Shown piece after piece: positions 47,496 through 58,700 of a stretch of 64,000 nucleotides of DNA. This stretch comes from Paragordius varius. Lineage: Eukaryota; Nematomorpha. A model generated the notes under the pieces. It was not told the origin of the DNA, ran no database searches, and was given only the letters and a program-made list of their open reading frames with translations. A program made the translations under genes and the position numbers. Every line of letters begins with the position of its first letter. Position 1 is the first letter of the stretch. The DNA is taken from positions 7,254,001 through 7,318,000 of the forward strand of contig OZ176053.1 of NCBI GenBank assembly GCA_964247055.1, read 5' to 3'.

Positions 47496-49402
47496 ATGAG
47501 TTTTCGCATGCGTTCTTTTTATCATGCCTCCGTTTCAAAAAATTTCAAGGAGTTTGGCAAAATAAGAATAAAAAATTATTCTACAAATGGTGGATGTCTG
47601 GAAAATATTCAGCAAATAGTCGGATATAATCCGTCTTTTTTGAGTTTGAGAAATTTGTTCAATGATGAGATATCAAATATGGCTCAAAATTTGGCAAAAA
47701 TTATTGATAGTAAGCATCCTCTGATTCAAAATACCAAGTTTTACCATTAAATAATTTATAGAAATTTAATATATGAAAATAATTTTGTTCAACTTCATGG
47801 TATATCTATTCTTCTCTTTGCCAAATTATTTGGTATCCCTTTGACCGAAAAATACAATTACAAAATGTCAGAAAAGCAGCACGGAATATCCTCAACGTAT
47901 GAACTAGTATCTAAAGTTTTTAGGCAAAGGAGTTTATCAGAAGTTTCTCAATTAATATACATGTCAAATAAAATTCAACAAAATATAATGGAATTCGACG
48001 TTAATAAAGCGCCCGAGGATTCTATCATAACTGGTAATAATTTAGCCATTTTAAGCGGGGATTATTTATTAGCAAATGCGTCACAAAGTTTGGCCAAATT
48101 GGGAAATACTAAAGTAAATCTATAATTTTAATTCTTAAAACAATTTATCACTTAATTTTATTCCATTTTGACTTTATGAATATTATATGATACTTTTATA
48201 GGGTGTTTCTCCAAAGATTAATATGTAATTGAAATAATTTATTTGTACTTTTTAAATAGTATTTTACTATATTATTATACACATAAAGTTTTTTGACCTT
48301 CAGATATTTTTAAATCCAACAGGTAATTAATTATTTTCAGATATTCGGAATGTCAATTATCTCCAAAATAATAAATATACATTACTTTCATGAATACTTA
48401 CGCAAAATATTAAAATGATGTTTTTTATTCAGATAGATATTTTTTAAATATTAAATAATAATCCTTCCGCATAGTCAACCTCATCCCATAACAATTAGTT
48501 TTAAGCGTTATTTAGTGTATATAATATAAAAAATATTAATTGAATGGTTATATTAGGTCGTGGAGTTAATGTCTCAAGCCATTGCTGATATGATGATTTC
48601 CGAATTGCTCTTGTATGAAGATCCAACTCCTATTTCCGGAAATAATCTTACTGATAATAAAAGCGTTGTGCCATCCCATCTTTTAGCTTATAGTGCAAAA
48701 TCTGCCCTCCTTTTAGTCAATCACGATGAACATAGTCAAGCCATAGTTTTTGATTTAGGCAATCGTTTGGGATGTGCTCTAGAAGTTTTTTAAACATTTT
48801 TTGATCCATTTTAAAAAAAAAAAATGCAGTTAGAAATTTTTTAACCAGATAATTTACATTTTTTTGCCCAAGTTTTTATAATGAAATTATTTAAACATAG
48901 GACGGTTTTTTAAAAAATAGCTGTTGATGTTGTTTAAAAGGATAAAAAAATGTATATATAATATAAAGAGGATTATCCTCATAATTATAAATTGAAACAT
49001 AATAATTATTTTATGGTTCTTATAAAAACCATGATGAAAAAATATTTCGAAAGAGCACACGTTTTTTGATGTTATAATAGAAAGAATATGGTGCCGGTTT
49101 TTAACCCTAACAATTTTTTTATTTTTAAGCCAACTATCTCACAAATTAATTTAAGTTTGTATTTTCCATTTTCTATTTATATATGTTTATTGCATATAAA
49201 GGACCTTTACCGAATCAAAGAATTGTCAAGTAGAGATAATGAAAAATCTGAACCCGATTTGAAGAATATGCATGATTTAAAGGACAAATGCAAAAATGAA
49301 TGCTTAAATATTATAAATAGTTTAGAAAATTTGAATAATGTTAATATCGATTCCAAAATAAGTTTTATTTCATTGATAAAATCATTAGCCAAACATTTGT
49401 AA
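47496..49402 (+). CDS. PDSS2: Polyprenyl (decaprenyl) diphosphate synthase subunit 2, 340 aa
   Basis: Regulatory subunit of the mitochondrial heterotetramer that makes the coenzyme Q side chain. Exons: 47496-47737, 47762-48113, 48557-48784, 49202-49402; all phases close. The N-terminus (MSFRMRSFYHASVSKNF) is Arg/Ser/Phe-rich without acids, as in mitochondrial presequences. Family signatures: SLRNLFNDEISN, HPLIQNTK, QRSLSEVSQLIYMS and NLAILSGDYLLANASQSLAKL with TKVVELMSQAIADM, then KCKNECLNIINSL near the C-terminus. The catalytic DDxxD motifs of subunit 1 are absent, as usual for PDSS2. At 340 residues it is shorter than the roughly 400 of vertebrates. The part between LGCALE and DLYRIKEL may lack an exon hidden in 48,785-49,201. 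The first intron is 24 nt. Confidence 0.92.
47738..47761 (+). other. 24-nt first intron of PDSS2
   Basis: GTTTTACC...TTATAG, 24 nt, phase 2. Removal joins HPLIQNTK to NLIYENNFVQLHGISILL, matching the family. Left in, the frame stops at the intron. Confidence 0.88.
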
Positions 49403-49846
49403 ATATTGTAAATAAACACATAATTTTATTATTTCCTATTTTTTTCCTAAGTTTATAAATGATTTCATATTCATTTATATACTTATCCATTAACTTATCG
49501 ACACTTAGGCATAATATTTATTGAGCAAAGTATCATAATGAGCTTTGAATTTTTCACCCAATACTTGATCATAACAAAAAATATCATAGTGTTAAAAATG
49601 ACATCTTAATTAAATTTATGAAAATAAATAATTGAGTTGCATTTTAAAAATTTAATAAACTGTAACATAGCTGAATTGAACAAAAAAAGAACAAATTAAC
49701 ATTGCCTAATTTTTGAGCGACGAATTGACAAGTAGTGGGCGTTAGACAAAACCTTAATTTTATTTTGTTCATACACCATATAAAACCGTCATTCTTTCAC
49801 TGGATATCAATTATATTATTTGTAAACATCATCCATTCTTCCGTTT
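49403..49846. other. 3' flank of PDSS2
   Basis: An AATAAA-like motif lies just after the stop (near 49,411). No gene recognised before the LINE fragments. Confidence 0.45.
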
Positions 49847-50200
49847 TAGGTCCCAGGGTATCTGGGGTTACCATGCACTAATTTTATGAACAATGTTCTA
49901 TCAAAGACTTGTTCATGTTCAATATTGAATTTAAGATATCTTGGGTCAGCTGTTGTTTCCCCATGTGAGTTAGGGCGGCCTTTTCTGTTTGGCCCGGGTA
50001 TGTTTAAATGTTGTTTTTTTTACCCAATTATCGGAATTCATACGTTGAATATGCCCGTAATATCGCAATCGGTAGCTCTGAATGAACAGAGATATGGGTT
50101 CTATTTCTTTTATGGTATTATCAAGTATATTGTTGCAGATTTTTAGCATGTAATTTTCGGCCCTAGTAAATCTATATAAGTCTGTTGCTATAATCAATGC
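49847..50200 (-). mobile_element. 3' fragment of the 32-kb-type LINE
   Basis: Minus strand. TTTAGGTCCCAGGGTATCTG at its 3' end (plus-strand view) is almost identical to the 3' end of the LINE at 32.2 kb. It encodes FTRAENYMLKICNN, RLRYYGHIQRMNSDNW and a frame-shifted GRP box. Cut at about 50,200. Confidence 0.8.
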
Positions 50201-50227
50201 ATAAACCTGCAGAAACTATTTCAATAC

Positions 50228-50930
50228 TCGAAAATAAATATTTAACGTGGTGAAAACAATTACAAAAACACATCTTAGGATCAATAACAAACACAAAATT
50301 CTAATCAAGGAGAGGAACATAAAACTATCTAGTTCCATGCCCAGTGTGCACCAATGAAGTAAAACTAAACTCAATTTGTTGTGCAAAATGCAGGAATTGG
50401 GTCAAAAATGTTCCAAAATGAATGGAAAAATAATTAATAATAATAATTTTATCTGCAGATAAGGTGCTTTATCGATACCACCTCCAATATCTAATCTACT
50501 TAAATCTTTAATGGAGACAAACTGAAATCGAAACATCTTTTCCATATCTGGGCGATTATATAGCATGGGCTAAATTCAATCAATTAAAATATATTTTAAC
50601 TAATAAAAATATCAAATCGAATCACAAGATAAAAATTTACAAAATGGGAATAAGACCAGCTATGACAAACGCTACAGAAACCTTGGCGCTTACATCAACA
50701 GAATTAAATAGACTTACTAGAGCTGAAAATCACATGCTAAAAATCTTCAACAATAATCTTGATAATACCATAAAAGAAGTAGAACCCATATCTCTGTCCA
50801 TTCAGCGCAACCAATTGTGCGATATTACGGGCATATTTAACGTATGAATTCCGATAATTGGGTACAAAAAATGCAACATTTAAACATACCCGGCCCTAAC
50901 AGAAAAGGCCGCCCTAAACTCCTATGGTCC
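50228..50930 (+). mobile_element. Inverted internal fragment of the 32-kb-type LINE
   Basis: Plus strand. Corresponds to the LINE at 32.2-33.7 kb from just after its YADD motif through the Cys-rich finger, MGIRPAMTNATET and LNRLTRAENHMLKIF to GRPKLLWS. It overlaps in content with the fragment at 49.85-50.2 kb but is on the opposite strand and differs at many positions. The two are therefore probably separate insertions rather than one twin-primed copy. Several breaks; inactive. Confidence 0.78.
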
Positions 50931-50939
50931 ATACTTGAT

Positions 50940-53905
50940 ACTTGATGGCTTTTTGACTTCATCTTTGAAGGTTTCCGTGAACGGTCTTATTCCAAAGGTC
51001 CTTATCTAGGCATTTGGTAATGTCGAGGTTTAGTATTTTTATGTCATTTTTAATGTCGCTCCAGGAATGTGTTGGGCGCCCTTTGCGGTTGTTTCCAAAG
51101 GGTTGTATGTGCTTAATGGTTTGGAGTGGGTGGTCGGTTTGTCTTCTTTCAATGTGACCCAAGTATTTAAGCCTGCTTCTTTGTATAAACTTTTCTACTG
51201 TGTCATTTTTGTGTTTAAGATGAATATTGTAGTCAGAACAACAAGCTTTAATTATTTTGTTTTCCGTATTTATCATTTTGTCAAGATTTGTTTTATTTAG
51301 GGGCCATGTTTCGGTGGCGTAAGTAAGAGCTGGCCTGACACCTGCTTTGTATATTAGCCATTTATTATTGTTAGATACATTTTTATTTTTAAGGACAAAT
51401 TTTAGGGAGTTGACTTTACCCCATGCTTGTTGGATTCGTTTCTGTATTGATCCAGTTATATGGCCTTTAAAGTCTATGACGTCTCCTAGGTATGTAAACT
51501 GGTCTACTTTTTCTATTGAGTTTTCGTCGATTGTCATATATGTCGAGCGTGTTTGAGTTGTATTATTGGTTTTACAGTTATTACATTTAAAATTTATTTG
51601 TTCGTTGAGGTTGCCGGTGATTTTGGAGCATTTTTTGTGAACCCAGAATTTGCATTTGTTGCATTTTATTGAATTTGTTTTGACTTCTTTGTCGCAGATA
51701 GCGCATGGATATTTGGGGCGCTGCGTTCTCCTGATATCATTATTTTTGTTTTATTAATATTTATTTTCAGCCCATGGTTCTCTAGACAGATTTTCCATGT
51801 TCTGAATTTGTTTGACATATTTTCCATTGAAGTATCTGTTAGAACAATATCATCCGCGAAGATTAACTCCCAGGGCGGTTGGGTAGATATGTTTTTTGTG
51901 ATACAATCTAATATTATAATGAATAGTAATGGACTAAGTACACACCCTTCGTGTAGGCCAGTGTTTGTCTTGAAAAGTTCCGTGTCTCCTATTTGCGTGC
52001 GTACCATTGTAGTTGTATTTTCATAAAGGAGTAATATTATTTCTATTAAATATTCTTCGATGTAATTTTGTATTAGGGCCCATTTGATTGTTGCCCTAGG
52101 GATATTATCAAAAGCTTTCTCCAGGTCTAGAAATATGTGGAAAGGTTTTTGATTTTATGAAAGGTATTTTTCCTGTAGTTGCCTGATTATGAAGATGGCA
52201 TCTGTAGTGCTGTATTCTTTACGAAATACAAACTAATTATTTGTTATTGTAATGGTTTGTCTAAGGCGGTTGTCAATGATGCTTTCAAATATTTTGAAAG
52301 TGTGTTCTAAAAGTTTTAAGGGGCGGTATGAGGAGCAGACGAGACGATCCCCCTTATTTTTATATATAGGGATCGTTATACTTTTATTCCAATCATGGGG
52401 AATTTCACGTTTGGTAAGAATTTCATTAAAAAAAGTTGTAAGGTAGGATGTTAAGCATGGTATTGGTATAAGCAGATCGATTGATAGTTCGCTGGCAACT
52501 GACGACTTGTTTGGCTTCATTTTTTGTATTGCTTTTATTATTTCATTTTCTGTGATTTCGTGGATGGGTCCGCTTGTGGGTGGTTTTAGTGTTAGAGGGA
52601 TTTTTAAATTGTTGGTTTGGTTCATTGATTCTTCCAAGCTTTCTTTCCATATCTTAATTACTTATTTCTGGGTTAGAGATTATTTCATTCATATTGTTTT
52701 TTATACATTTGGTTTTGATGATGTCTTGTTTGTTTGAGTTTATATTCTTTATGTATTTAAAGATTTTTTTTAACCTGGTCCTCTAGTTTAGGCCGGTTTT
52801 AAGCAATTTTTATTTATAGTTTTTCTAATTTCTTTCTGCGCTTTGTGTTTTGCGTTCAGATATGTTTGTCTGTTTTTATCATTGCTATCCCTTTTCCATG
52901 CTTTGAAGGCGTCGTTTTTTTCTTTGGTAACCTCTTTTAATTCCTTTTTCCACCACCAATTTTTCTTTTTTTTATTGTATGTTTTGCATCTCCCACAAAT
53001 ATTATCTGCTGTTTTAACTATTGTTTTTAGGTTATCCCATTTTGAACCAATGGATTCACTGTTTTGCTGGAGCTTTTCGGATGCCTGGTTGATGTATTTG
53101 TTCCTGATTGTCTGATTTTGTAGTTTATTGTGGTTGATTTTGGCAGGTCTTTGGTATAAGGGTTTATTTTTTAGTTTTTTCAAGACAGCAATCACTATTT
53201 TGTGTTGAGTGAAGCTTGTTTGATGGGTTTTAATGTTAAGTAATTGTGGCCGTTTTATTTTAGGTAAAAGGATATATTCTATCATGGTAGATGAGTTTGC
53301 TGTTTGAAAAGTGGTAAGTTGAGTGTGGTTTTTTGTGAAGTGGGTGTTGGCTATGATTAGTTGGTTTGCTTGGTAATATTCTAACATCTGTTATCCCATT
53401 TTGTCAGTACTGCCATAGCCGTTTCCGCCATGGACTTCTCTGAAATCGTGTTCATTATTACTAATGTGACTAATAGAGTCACCTCCTAAGAAGATGGATT
53501 CCTTGCCTGGTATTGTATTTGTTAGATCTTGGAGTTCCGTCCAAAATTGTTGTTTAATTCGTCTTTTAAACCTGGTTGGGGCGCATATATCGATATTATA
53601 TTTAGGATGTCATCGTGCACAACCTTAAGCTGTATAATTCTTTCATTGTGTCTCGTTACTTGGATAACGTTTTCGCGAAGACAATTTTTAATCGCTATCG
53701 CTACACCAGCCTGACCATTTTCTTGTCCTTGATAATAAAGTGTTTAATTGTTCGTGGTAATTAAGTTGTCTCCTTTTAATCTGGTTTCTTGTAAGCAGCA
53801 GATGTCAACATTCTTAGATTCGAGATAATTAATTATCATGTGTAGTTTTCCATTTAAAGTACCGATGTTCCAGGTAGCAAATTTAAATGTGTTGAGATTA
53901 TTCAT
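50940..53905 (-). mobile_element. Nearly full-length but broken RTE-like LINE
   Basis: Reads 5' to 3' on the minus strand from an ATG near 53,905 (MNNLNTFKFATWNIGTLN). Endonuclease signatures: CCLQETRLKG, NIISIYAPT and EVHGGNGYGSTD. RT signatures: SITIPIYKNKGDRLV, NTGLHEGCVLSPLLF and LIFADDIVLTD. Next comes the finger KCKFWVHKKC (about 51,620-51,660), and finally TYATETWPLNKTNLDK, RLKYLGHIERRQ and GRPTHSWSD. The frame is broken at several places (for example near 53,750, 53,390, 52,790, 52,230 and 51,670), so the element is dead. The protein sequence is only distantly related to the copies at 32 and 56-59 kb, so this is a second family. Confidence 0.87.
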
Positions 53906-54540
53906 AATTCAGGTGTCGTGTTATAATTGTTATATCAGTTTATTATTATAATTATTCGGTATTGGAATCGTTATGATGAAATAAAAAGTATTAAATTAAT
54001 TGGTAGGAGGATTTTGTAATTAAGATATAATGTTAATAGTAAGAAAAATAAATAAGATATAAATATATTATTGTTATGATAGTAGGTAGAAGTTATTAAA
54101 AATGTAATTTCAATAATTATTACACTAGTCGACAAATTTGGACATTTTTGAGCACCACCACTCAAACTTTTAAATTATGACTAATTTCAGTGTTTTAAAA
54201 CTGAATGTGAAAAAATTTTTGATCCCGCCAATCAGAATTTTGAAATATTATAGGTTTTTCAATTTTTCAAAAACAAGAGAAAATTAAATATAACTTTATA
54301 ATAAAATGTTATTATCTTATAAACTTAATATCATATAATAAGGCGTTTTAAACTCTATCTTTTGAATATAAATATGTCATTTAAATATCAGAGAGAAAAA
54401 AATAGTACGGACTTAAACGTCAAAATTTAGTCTTTTTCTTTCAAGTGAATTTTTAATACGTATAAAAAAATTTTAAAAAAATACTAAAAAAGGCATTCTA
54501 TGGTTTAAACCTTCGGCTTTCAGATAGACTATATTTTTTT
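53906..54540. other. Intergenic DNA
   Basis: Nothing recognised between the LINE 5' end and the coding-like stretch at 54.5 kb. Confidence 0.45.
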
Positions 54541-55476
54541 GTTAGTTTTTGTTCTTTCGAGTACTTATTAGGCTTTTTTTTCTTGAGTTGGTTCTTACAA
54601 AAAATCCTTTATTTATACCTAGTGGATATACTTTATTTTTTAAAATTATTGGTTGTTTTGTATTTTTAATTTCAGATGGATGTTGTGTAGACACTTTTAG
54701 TAGAATTTACTATTATGGGATTGGACCATTTGTATTTACCTAATCTTTTTATTCAATTTAATTGTAGAATTTATCTAACTTTATTCTGTGAATTGGTTAA
54801 TTTGACATGTCAATTTGCCTGGAGTTTGCTAGCAAGTCTCTCTTATCGGGCTTTACGATTACTTATTGTTATCTTTGCCATATCTGGCATAATTGGATCG
54901 CTTGGGGGATATGCAGAGCTTGTGCAGCCGCCCGGATCTATCACACTATACATAAGCCCCTTTTAGATTTTTAATACTTTGGCTCTTAGCTTGTTTAGTA
55001 TCTTATTTAATACCTAGAATTTTGTTATTCATGCATGGCATATTACTTGTATCGACTTGTTCGTTTGAATATTTAAACATATGTACACGAGGAATGATTG
55101 TTATTTTTGAATTAAATACAAATTTAAAAATTTCGGAAAAATCCTATTGGCGGCCTCAATTTTCTTGTTTGTTTTGGCCTTTCCATGCCATTAGGTATAG
55201 AAAATGCAAAAATAATGGGGTGGTGCAAAACCTTGTTGAGCAGTGCTATCGTTTCGTTAGAGAGTTAGTAGTTTTTGAATAAGACGTGTTCATGGTGTAT
55301 ATGTTGAGGCGAGGTTTTTACTTTTCACATGCCCTTGTGAAAAAACTCCTTACGGAGTAGATGTTTTTGAACATCCAAAACTGGCCACTGCTGTTCGTTC
55401 ACCAAAAGTGATCCGACCAACACCGCGGGGAGGTAGCAGTAGGACTTTGTTGGTCTCCTATGGTCCATATATTTAA
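54541..55476 (+). other. Unidentified coding-like stretch, possibly a membrane-protein gene or pseudogene
   Basis: Four open segments follow one another on the plus strand in changing frames: about 54,549-54,743, 54,703-54,966, 54,967-55,282 and 55,277-55,476. The first three are strongly hydrophobic. The last has non-random coding character and higher GC, reading YGVDVFEHPKLATAVRSPKV then IRPTPRGGSSRTLLVSYGPY and stop. GT...AG pairs 16-41 nt apart (for example 54,682-54,700 and 55,268-55,308) could join some of them, as in the neighbouring genes. I could not find one model that phases throughout: the 54,966 junction fails. No homologue recognised. It may be a decayed gene. Confidence 0.3.
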
Positions 55477-55724
55477 AAATAATTAATGACTGAATGTAGT
55501 AAGTAATTATGTTTTAGGTCTAAAAAGTATGGTTGACCTTACAAAAAATAATAGTTTATACCTTTTAATGATTAATCTATTTTAATTTAGCTGATTTCTA
55601 ACATAAAAAAATAACTCTGTTTTCGTTCGATTAATTAAGTCACACAACAATGTGCTTTTATTCTTAAATTTTTACCTTATCTAAGAATTAAAACTCTACG
55701 TATTTATATTCACATTTATTATCT

Positions 55725-58700
55725 TTATACACTATTTTTTTCAATAATATTGTCAGTTTCTTCATCGCTTTGTTCCAAAAATTGTTCCCAATTTTTGAGT
55801 CTTTTAGCTTCGTCTTCTGGTGTTTCGACAATCTAAAAAACATTTCACATAATTAGATTTATACTAAAAATTTATTCGCTTGTGAGTTTTAACAGCGCCT
55901 AAAAAGTAATGCGCTAATGCTAATACACTTTTTAATAGGGTTTTTAACGTCAGGTATTTCGACTCTCATAATAAGCCAAAACAAAAAATTACATTTAATC
56001 ATTTATTTAAATTTGTTTTGATATATATATCATCAAAGCTGTTGTTCTTCAGAGTTGAAGGTAGCTGATTTGAGATAAGTTTTTATTGCTGTTTTCCAAT
56101 TGTTTCTATTTTCCGCATCTTCTATTTTTAATTTGGTCTCAGTAAGATCATCATATATAGTACTGATCCAGCTTTTGAAGGGTCTGCCAGGCTTTGAGCT
56201 AGGTGTGGAGTAGGACATCATTATATGTATATAATTATCTGGTGGTCTACGATGGATGTGACCAGCCCATCTCAGTCTTTTAGCTCTTATAAAGCGATCA
56301 AGAGCAGTGATATTAAAGATTTTATAAGGGCCAAATTGATTATTAAAGTTAAAGAGTTTAGGATTATGTACAAAAAGTATTGTATTGAGTATTTTGGATT
56401 CTGATCTTTAGAATTTACCAAGGTTTGACTTTGTCATGGGCCAACATTCCGTGCCGTAGGTTAGTGCGGGACGGATAATGGTAGAATATAGTTGCGATTT
56501 TGTTTCAAGTTTTATGTATTTATTATTTATTATGTGTTTTAGTGCATGGTATTTTTTCCATGCTTCAGATGATCTGTGTTTGAGGCCATCACTGATACCT
56601 CCTTTTGCGGATATTTCGTCACCCAGATATTTAAAGTGAGTAACAGTTTCGTAATTGTAGGTATTAGGGATTGAGTTTAAATGTTGTTCTGGTATGGGTA
56701 GGTTGTCGATGCAACTTGGGCAAGTAAAGGCATCAACCCTAAGAGATTTTAGGTTTGAGCATTTTTTATGTATCCAGAAATTACATTTAGTACACAATAT
56801 AGAATTTGCCTTTACAGCTAGGCTGCAAATTCTACATGGGTACTTAATGGGCTTTATTATATTGTCGTGCATTAGTTTTGTTTTGCTGGGATTGATTTTA
56901 AGGCCATGACTTTCCAAGCAATTTTTCCATTTGTCAATAGATAAGATGAGATCGTCTTCAGATGAGCCCATTATTACCAGATCATCTGCAAAGAGCAGTT
57001 CCCAGGGTAAGCCCCTGCGAATGTTCTTTGTAATCTCATCAATTATTATGATGAATAGTAAGGGACTCAGGACAGAACCTTGGTGCAGCCCTGAGTGTAT
57101 ATTGATGGATTCTGATAGGCCATAGAAAGTTTTGATTTGGGCTTTGGAGCCGGAATATAGCAACATTATGCTTTGGATAATCCATTCTTCGATTCCCTTT
57201 CTTCTTAGGGCCCATGTTATCATCGATCTTGGGATAGAGTCAAAAGCCTTCTCTAGGTCGAAGAAGGCATAATAGAGAGGTGTATTTCTGAGATGGGCTG
57301 CTTGCATTTGGTGGAGTATGAAAATCGCATCAATTGTGCTTTTGCCAGATTGGAAGCCAAATTGAATGTCGTCTAGATGAACTTTAAGTTTAATCTTATT
57401 GTATAGAATGAGCTCAAAAATTTTAAATGTGTGTTCCAAGATTTTAATGGGCCTAAAAGAGCTAGGTAGGAGTGAATCACCTTTTCCCTTGTAGATGGGT
57501 ATGATGATGCTGTTTTGCCAGTCTTCAGGGATAACTTCCATTTGTATGATGAGGTTAAAAAGTTAGATAAATGATCACTTATTGTAGCAATGGGTTTAAG
57601 AATGTCGACAGTAACTTCCGACAATCCTGGTGTTTTACCGTTCTTTAATTTTAGAATCGCCGATTGAATGCAATTTGCATCAATGAATTCAGGGCACCCT
57701 AATGTTGGCGGTACATAGGGTAGGATTGTGTTATTTTCTTGATTTAAAGTATTTTCAAAGTAGTTTGCAAAGGTTTTATTAACTATGGTAGGAATTTGAC
57801 AGATGTTGTTATTGTCTGTTTTCACCGATTTTATATATGTGGTGGTGTTGGTTGGGTTTGAATGTTTGATGTATTTGTATATTGTGTTATTTTCTGTATG
57901 TTCGTCAATATTTTCTGCAACTTCAAGGGCTTTAATGTTTATAGCTTTACGTATTTCTTTTTGGCAGTTTCGTTTTGCAGATAGGTAGATGTTTTTATTT
58001 TCAATCGATGGATTTTTCCTGTAGTTTAGGCTGGTTTTGCGTTTAAGTTGAGTCAATTTACGGATGTCTTCATTCCACCACCAATTGTGGGTCGAAGGAA
58101 TCCGCCGGTTATGCTTTGAACGTCCAACCAAGGAATCAAGAGTATTGACGCATATAGTTTTTATATTATTCCATATTTCATTTGGGTTTAATAATGTTTC
58201 CTTTGTCCATAGTAGTTTATCAGCTGTGGAAGCGTAGGAATTTTTTATATTATCATCTTTAAGTTTCCGGTATCTGATAGGTTGTTTCTTTGTGGGGGGG
58301 TGAGTAATAGTATGGGTGTTCCTTATTACAAGTTCTAAAATCATTAGTTTATGGTTTAAATTCAAGCAAGGTATTCCTTTGATATTAAAATAATTTTTCC
58401 TTTGAGTTTGTTTGCATAAGAAGTAATCAATCATGGAATTGTTATTTCCTGAGGAGTAAGTGTAACGTTGTTTGAGGGATTTTTTAAAGAAAGTGTTTAT
58501 TATGCTTAGTTGACAGCTGTTGGATAAGTCCAATAAAAATTCACCATTTTCATTTGTCTCGTTTAATCCCCAACCTCCATGTACAGATTGAATAGGATTT
58601 GTGGATATATGTGAATTAAAATCCCCAGAAATTATCAGTTGATGATGATCGGGTACATTTATTATTTGCTCATGTAATTGAGACCAAAAAGCTTCTTTAT

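Noticed and set aside
47841-48125. A separate short gene beginning at 47,841
   Set aside because: It is the continuation of PDSS2 exon 2 (47762-48113); its apparent start is an internal TTG.
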